From Chryseobacterium indologenes (lineage in GTDB: Bacteria > Bacteroidota > Bacteroidia > Flavobacteriales > Weeksellaceae), in the NCBI GenBank assembly GCA_016025055.1, contig CP065590.1, forward strand, positions 3,038,001 through 3,102,000: a DNA stretch of 64,000 nucleotides, written 5' to 3'. This document shows, one piece after another, positions 60,271 through 64,000 of the stretch; within the stretch, counting starts at the first letter, position 1, and every line of letters begins with the position of its first letter. The notes beneath the pieces are model-generated. The model searched no databases and was not told the origin of the DNA. It saw nothing but the letters and a program-made list of their open reading frames with translations. Made by a program: the position numbers and the translations under genes.

Positions 60271-60837
60271 TTAAATAGTTTTGGGTTCGAATTGATTTTC
60301 TTTTTCCGAGAACTTAATCAGACAGAAAACAGCATAGTTCAGCATGTCGAAATAATTGGCATCAAGACCTTCAGAAACAATCGTTTTGCCCTGGTTATCC
60401 TCAATCTGCTTCGTTCTCAGTACTTTCTGATAAATAAGATCTGTGATGGAAGAAATTCTCATATCTCTCCACGCCTCACCGTAATCATGATTTTTTCGCT
60501 CCATTAAAGCCTGGGCTTCATGAGCATATTTGTCATACAGACTTATGATCTCTTCTTTATTTTCGTTGAAATCATTGGAAAACCCTTTTTCAAGCTGAAT
60601 AAGACCAATGATAGAGTAGTTGACAATTGCAATAAATTCATCCTCCTCACTTTCATCTACCATCTTTTTATCGGTCATTTGCAATGTACGGATTCTGTTG
60701 ACTTTAATATAAATCTGATCCGTAATGGAACTCGGTCGCAAAACCCTCCATGCTGCCCCGTAATCCTGTAGCTTTTTACTGAAAAGGTCACGACACTGAC
60801 TGATAACTTTCTCGAACTGTACTGATGTTTTTAGCAT
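60271..60837 (-). CDS. DUF1599 protein, internally duplicated
   Basis: A 188-residue protein of two DUF1599 copies: CRDLFSKKLQDYGAAWRVLR...SSITDQIYIKVNRIR (about 15-55) and AQALMERKNHDYGEAWRDMR...SSITDLIYQKVLRTK (about 110-150). DYGxAWR and SITDxIYxKV are repeated in each. The fold is helical and has been compared with nucleotide pyrophosphohydrolases. It heads the minus-strand operon and is divergent from folP, as in other flavobacteria. Confidence 0.88.
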   Translation of the reverse strand: MLKTSVQFEKVISQCRDLFSKKLQDYGAAWRVLRPSSITDQIYIKVNRIRTLQMTDKKMVDESEEDEFIAIVNYSIIGLIQLEKGFSNDFNENKEEIISLYDKYAHEAQALMERKNHDYGEAWRDMRISSITDLIYQKVLRTKQIEDNQGKTIVSEGLDANYFDMLNYAVFCLIKFSEKENQFEPKTI

Positions 60838-61049
60838 AAATTTTCTTAATCTTCCAAATATACGAATTGTTTTAGATTGGTAGCAAAGTACGGAGGTGAG
60901 AGGGAAGGTGGGAGTATTTGAGAGTCTGAGAATAGGAACGTTAAGCTGTAAGGGTTTGCAGCCACCGGTAAAAAGGATCCGATTCTTTACACTGATCTTC
61001 GTGTTTCAGGTACAATTTATTAATTTTGCAGCAGATAAATCTTGCTCTT

Positions 61050-61916
61050 ATGCTCTCCAATCCTCCAATTCTCCAACCCTCCGACAACCCAACTTACTCA
61101 ATCAACTGCAACGGCCGTTTGGTACAGCTTGATACTCCAAAAATCATGGGAATTCTCAATCTGACTCCTGATTCCTTTTCGGACGGTGGAAAGTTTAACA
61201 CAGAAAAAAGGGCATTGGAACATGCGGAAAAGCTATTGAGTGAAGGCGCCGAAATTCTGGATATTGGACCACAATCCACACGCCCGAATGCAGAGTTTTT
61301 GACCAGTCAGGAAGAAATACAAAGAATCGGGAATACCATTTCCCAGATCAAAAAAGAATTTCCTCACACATTGATCTCTCTGGATACATTTTATGCAGAG
61401 ACCGTACGCTTTGGCTTTAATGAAGGCATAGATATTATTAACGATATTTCCGGTGGACAATATGATGCACAGATGTTTGATGCGGCCGCGGAAACTGGTC
61501 TTCCCTATATTTTAATGCATGTAAATCCGTCTTACGAATCAATGCATGACAAAATTAAATTTACAGATATTACCTTTGAAGTCAACAGGTATTTCTCTCA
61601 AAAAACAGCAGAACTTTTGCAAAAGGGAGTAAAAGATATAATTCTTGATCCTGGTTTTGGTTTTGGAAAAACAGTAGAAGATCAGATGAAAATGATCCAT
61701 GAAGTGAAGTATCTTGGATTTGAAAATTTCCCTTTATTAATCGGGATTTCGAGAAAATCATTTATTTATAAACCCCTAGGGAAGTCACCAATGGATATCA
61801 ATGAAGAAACTCAGAAACTCCATCAGACAGTCCTTGAACAGGGAGCCAAAATTTTGAGAGTGCATGATGTCGCTCAGGCAAAGGAAACTTTAGTGCACTT
61901 TTTACAAAAAAAATAA
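61050..61916 (+). CDS. folP: Dihydropteroate synthase
   Basis: A 288-residue TIM-barrel enzyme of folate synthesis and the target of sulfonamides. Motifs: MGILNLTPDSFSDGGKF (about 33-49), ILDIGPQSTRPNA, NDISGGQYD, ILMHVNPS, ILDPGFGFGKTVEDQ and GISRKSFI. The start at 61050 is the first ATG; a TTG upstream overlaps the -7 box TAATTTTG (61021-61028). The first 15 residues (LSNPPILQPSDNPTY) have no counterpart in the family and are encoded by a low-complexity CT-rich stretch. Confidence 0.93.
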   Translation: MLSNPPILQPSDNPTYSINCNGRLVQLDTPKIMGILNLTPDSFSDGGKFNTEKRALEHAEKLLSEGAEILDIGPQSTRPNAEFLTSQEEIQRIGNTISQIKKEFPHTLISLDTFYAETVRFGFNEGIDIINDISGGQYDAQMFDAAAETGLPYILMHVNPSYESMHDKIKFTDITFEVNRYFSQKTAELLQKGVKDIILDPGFGFGKTVEDQMKMIHEVKYLGFENFPLLIGISRKSFIYKPLGKSPMDINEETQKLHQTVLEQGAKILRVHDVAQAKETLVHFLQKK

Positions 61917-61932
61917 AAAGTGTTAAAAAAAC

Positions 61933-61962
61933 TTGTGAGTAATTAAAAAGTTTATACATTTG
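61933..61962 (+). promoter_or_regulatory. Promoter of the ilv leader
   Basis: TTG at 61933-61935, then 19 bases, then TACATTTG at 61955-61962: a perfect Bacteroidota promoter. Four bases separate it from the ATG of the first leader peptide, so transcription should start at or beside that ATG. Confidence 0.85.
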
Positions 61963-61966
61963 CAAC

Positions 61967-62050
61967 ATGAATTTTACGAATCAGAAAAATATCATCGTCA
62001 TTTCTATTATTGCTGTTGTCATTAACAACAGTAAGGAAACGGCATTTTAA
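61967..62050 (+). CDS. Ile/Val-rich leader peptide 1 of the ilv operon
   Basis: A 27-codon ORF starting MNFTNQKN and then IIVISIIAVVI (codons 61991-62023), followed by NNSKETAF. Nine of these eleven codons are Ile or Val. The antiterminator segment GAAACGGC (62036-62043) lies 12 bases beyond the Ile/Val codons and within the ORF, so a ribosome that finishes the peptide would cover it and one that stalls would leave it free. Probably translated from a leaderless or nearly leaderless mRNA. Confidence 0.75.
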   Translation: MNFTNQKNIIVISIIAVVINNSKETAF

Positions 62051-62106
62051 ATAGATTTTAAATTTAAATTATATACAGGCCGTTTCAATTTGAAACGGCT
62101 TTTTTT
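62036..62106 (+). promoter_or_regulatory. Attenuator 1 (terminator plus competing antiterminator) of the ilv leader
   Basis: The terminator is GCCGTTTCA (62079-62087), loop ATT, TGAAACGGC (62091-62099), then seven T. The antiterminator is GAAACGGC at 62036-62043, which pairs over 8 bp with GCCGTTTC at 62079-62086 and so excludes the terminator stem. The geometry is that of classical amino-acid attenuation. Confidence 0.8.
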
Positions 62107-62131
62107 ATTTTAATTTTTTATTGTACAAAGT

Positions 62132-62188
62132 ATGTATCAGTTATTAAGCGTAGTTATTATCGTCATTATTATTCCCTTGCGTCTGTGA
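62132..62188 (+). CDS. Leu/Val/Ile-rich leader peptide 2 of the ilv operon
   Basis: An 18-codon ORF reading MYQLLSVVIIVIIIPLRL and TGA. Ten of residues 4-14 are Leu, Val or Ile, and the pattern recalls the enterobacterial ilvG leader. It lies after terminator 1 and can be made only if attenuator 1 is read through. It ends inside the second antiterminator segment. Confidence 0.75.
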   Translation: MYQLLSVVIIVIIIPLRL

Positions 62189-62250
62189 GAAGGAAAGTGT
62201 ATGACTTTACATATATCGGGCCCTCTCACAGCGTGAGAGGGCTTTTTTTT
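62183..62250 (+). promoter_or_regulatory. Attenuator 2 of the ilv leader
   Basis: The terminator is GCCCTCTCAC (62220-62229), loop AGC, GTGAGAGGGC (62233-62242), then eight T. CTGTGAGA at 62183-62190 pairs over 8 bp with TCTCACAG at 62224-62231 as antiterminator. The ilvE start is 34 bases after the T-run. Confidence 0.8.
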
Positions 62251-62283
62251 ATTCCATTTGTTAATTTTTTAAACCAGTACAGC

Positions 62284-63147
62284 ATGTATTACAACGACGA
62301 CACGGTCATCTATTTTAACGGTAACTTCAGAAAAGCAAAAGAAGCCGGAACCGATCTTTACGGGCAATCTCTTCACTACGGATACTCCGTTTTCGAAGGA
62401 ATTAAATCTTACAGTACCGATAACGGAACGAAAATTTTTAAAGCAAAAGAACATTACGAAAGGTTAAAAAGATCCGCCGACCTGATGCATATTCCGTTTG
62501 AATATTCTGTAGAGCAGCTTACAGATCTTACCTATGAACTTTTGGAGAAAAATGGATTTTCAGATGCTTATATCCGTCCGTTGGTGACCTGCTCACCCAA
62601 TATGTCACTTTCAAAAGGGAAAGAATCTTACCTCTCCCTGTTAGCATGGGAATGGAATAACGGTTATCTGGCAGATAAAATGAAGATCGTGACTTCAGAA
62701 TTTCAACGCCCGAATCCCAAAGCTTTTAAAGTGGAAGCCAAAGTAGGAGGGCATTATGTGAATTCGATCCTTGCTTGTCAGGATGCCAAAGACAAAGGCT
62801 ACGATGAAGCTTTGGTTCTGGATGAAAACGGAAATGTTGCCGAAAGTTCAGGAGCCAATGTTTTCTATGAAAAAGACGGTACATTATTCACTCCCGCCAA
62901 AGGAAGTATCCTTCCCGGAATTACCAGACAAACAGTGATGGAAATCTGTCATGAACTTCAGATCCCCGTGAAAGAAACATTCTTTAAACCCGAAGAAATG
63001 CGTGGTGCTGATGCAGGCTTTTTCTGTGGTACCGCAGCAGAAATTGTTGCTCTTGATTCATTGGATGATGTTTCCTTTACCAAAAATTGGGAAGATACGC
63101 TAAGTCATAAAGTACAGGAGGCTTATTTAAAATTAGTAAGATTTTAG
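62284..63147 (+). CDS. ilvE: Branched-chain amino acid aminotransferase
   Basis: A 287-residue PLP enzyme of fold type IV that makes Val, Leu and Ile from their keto acids. Motifs: LYGQSLHYGYSVFEGIKSY (about 20-38), KVGGHYVNSILACQDAKDKGYDEALVLDENGNVAESSGANVFY (about 151-195, with the PLP Lys at its start) and SILPGITRQTVMEI (about 206-219). The ATG at 62284 is preferred; a longer frame from a GTG at 62185 would run through attenuator 2. ilvD follows after 329 bases on the same strand. Confidence 0.95.
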   Translation: MYYNDDTVIYFNGNFRKAKEAGTDLYGQSLHYGYSVFEGIKSYSTDNGTKIFKAKEHYERLKRSADLMHIPFEYSVEQLTDLTYELLEKNGFSDAYIRPLVTCSPNMSLSKGKESYLSLLAWEWNNGYLADKMKIVTSEFQRPNPKAFKVEAKVGGHYVNSILACQDAKDKGYDEALVLDENGNVAESSGANVFYEKDGTLFTPAKGSILPGITRQTVMEICHELQIPVKETFFKPEEMRGADAGFFCGTAAEIVALDSLDDVSFTKNWEDTLSHKVQEAYLKLVRF

Positions 63148-63476
63148 TCATTGTAGATTTTTAAAGTATAAGTATTTGATTGTTAATTTTTTATGTGTTA
63201 TTTATAAACGATTGAATATTGTAGTTTTCAATAAAATCGAAATTAAGGAAAATATGACAAGCTGTAGTTTTGAACCAAAATTTAGGAAAAAGCTTCATTG
63301 ATACGTTATGAAAATCTAAAACTTTCAAAATTTTACTGAGAAATAGACAACGCATGTAAGGAAACTCGGGGAATAGTAAAAAGAACCGGATTATAACGAA
63401 CGGATATAGATAGCTAGGGATTTGTTTAACGCTAACAGAACCTTATTTAGAGGAAGAAATAAAAAAAAGGATAAAT
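63148..63476 (+). other. ilvE-ilvD intergenic region
   Basis: About 330 bases, AT-rich, without an ORF or a clear terminator, so ilvD may be read from the ilv leader. A weak promoter candidate is TTG at 63422-63424, 19 bases, then TATTTAGA at 63444-63451, 25 bases before the ilvD ATG; the -7 match is poor. No leader-peptide-like ORF was found here. Confidence 0.4.
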
Positions 63477-64000
63477 ATGTTGAATAAATATTCAAAAACA
63501 TTCACCCAAAATAATGAGCAGCCTGCTGCAAAAGCGATGTTGTATGGAATAGGCTTTTCAGAGGAAGATATGCAGAAGGCCCAGGTTGGCATTGCAAGTA
63601 TGGGATATGACGGAAATACCTGCAATATGCATTTAAATGATCTGGCAAAAGTAGTCAAAAAAGGAACCTGGAATCATGGTCTTGCTGGATTGATTTTTAA
63701 TACAATCGGCGTAAGTGACGGAATGAGTAACGGCACAGACGGAATGCGCTACTCACTGGTCAGCAGAGATGTCATTGCAGACAGTATAGAAGCAATTTGT
63801 GGAGCCCAGTATTATGATGGCGTCATTGCCTTACCGGGATGTGACAAAAATATGCCGGGCACGCTCATAGCGATGGGAAGACTCAACAGACCTTCGATCA
63901 TGGTCTATGGAGGAACAATCGCTCCGGGCTGTTATAAAGGAGAATCATTGAATATAGTTTCAGCATTTGAAGCGCTGGGAAAAAAAATTGCAGGGGAGAT
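63477..64000 (+). CDS. ilvD: Dihydroxy-acid dehydratase, 5' part (runs off the window)
   Basis: The first 174 residues of a [Fe-S] dehydratase of valine and isoleucine synthesis. [27 protein letters not shown] is the normal N-terminus. The segments [21 protein letters not shown] (Cys cluster ligand), [20 protein letters not shown] and [31 protein letters not shown] (second Cys) are characteristic. It follows ilvE and would be under the same tandem attenuators if co-transcribed. Confidence 0.95.
   Translation, partial: MLNKYSKTFTQNNEQPAAKAMLYGIGFSEEDMQKAQVGIASMGYDGNTCNMHLNDLAKVVKKGTWNHGLAGLIFNTIGVSDGMSNGTDGMRYSLVSRDVIADSIEAICGAQYYDGVIALPGCDKNMPGTLIAMGRLNRPSIMVYGGTIAPGCYKGESLNIVSAFEALGKKIAGE

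Noticed and set aside
61026-61049. TTG start of folP
   Set aside because: It overlaps the TAATTTTG promoter element; the ATG at 61050 is the first usable start.
62185-62284. Longer ilvE reading frame from a GTG at 62185
   Set aside because: It runs through terminator 2 of the leader and adds 33 residues unlike any branched-chain aminotransferase; the ATG at 62284 begins the conserved sequence.

Overview
The window looks like a chromosomal segment of a Chryseobacterium-like bacterium (Bacteroidota, Flavobacteriia, Weeksellaceae). It is AT-rich, promoters match the Bacteroidota pattern TTG-N19-TAnnTTTG (rpsO, dnaG, the ilv leader), Shine-Dalgarno sequences are essentially absent, and the families are typical of flavobacteria: BT_3928 DoxX/thioredoxin protein, DUF1599, NagB-LmbE fusion, DUF1501/DUF1800 pair, FucP-type sugar carrier, M1-peptidase/ABC-permease fusion, and DnaG without zinc ligands. 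No rRNA, canonical tRNA, insertion sequence, phage or CRISPR array was seen.

Layout. 0-4.1 kb: end of an unidentified conserved gene, a GAF-type methionine sulfoxide reductase, a cupin, and mgtE followed by a cytoplasmic BtuF-like protein. 4.2-5.7 kb: six tandem genes for small double-glycine-leader peptides with a six-cysteine core. 5.9-12 kb: rpsO, a FucP-type transporter and pnp. 12-21 kb: ABC exporter/M1 peptidase, DUF2975-XRE switch, NagB-LmbE, and two YcgL/RlaP-type nucleotidyltransferases. 22-24.5 kb: cobT-cobS-cobC. 25.9-31 kb: RNA-repair island with rtcB, an unidentified 583-residue protein, a tRNA-like RNA candidate between them, and divergent hopJ and WYL regulator genes. 31-42.9 kb: DUF1501/DUF1800, porin-like protein, glucokinase, two YceI proteins, ammonium channel, serine dehydratase and a membrane AraC regulator. 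42.9-51 kb: tyrA with a Tyr-rich leader, lipoproteins, a LanC remnant, a CPA2 antiporter and a LytS/LytTR pair. 51-58 kb: ald, tsaE, dnaG, clpP, a phytase-like lipoprotein and tpiA. 58-64 kb: GxxExxY, TerB, BT_3928, DUF1599, folP, then ilvE and the start of ilvD behind two tandem attenuators.

Three results stand out. (1) The ilvE-ilvD leader encodes two successive Ile/Val/Leu-rich peptides, each followed by its own terminator and an 8-bp competing antiterminator; tyrA has a similar leader with three consecutive Tyr codons. (2) Six paralogous secreted-peptide precursors share the spacing C-x5-C-x4-CC-x3-C-x4-C, the cysteine order of inhibitor-cystine-knot toxins, and three share an exactly conserved upstream box. 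(3) A tRNA-like RNA and two tandem stem-loops lie between rtcB and its neighbour, an arrangement that recalls the Ro60-YrlA-RtcB operons of proteobacteria.

Caution: nine otherwise normal genes are split by single-base changes in 5-7 base homopolymers. This pattern points to residual assembly error, so those genes are given here as single features with the frameshift marked. All family assignments come from reading the sequence; no database search was run.
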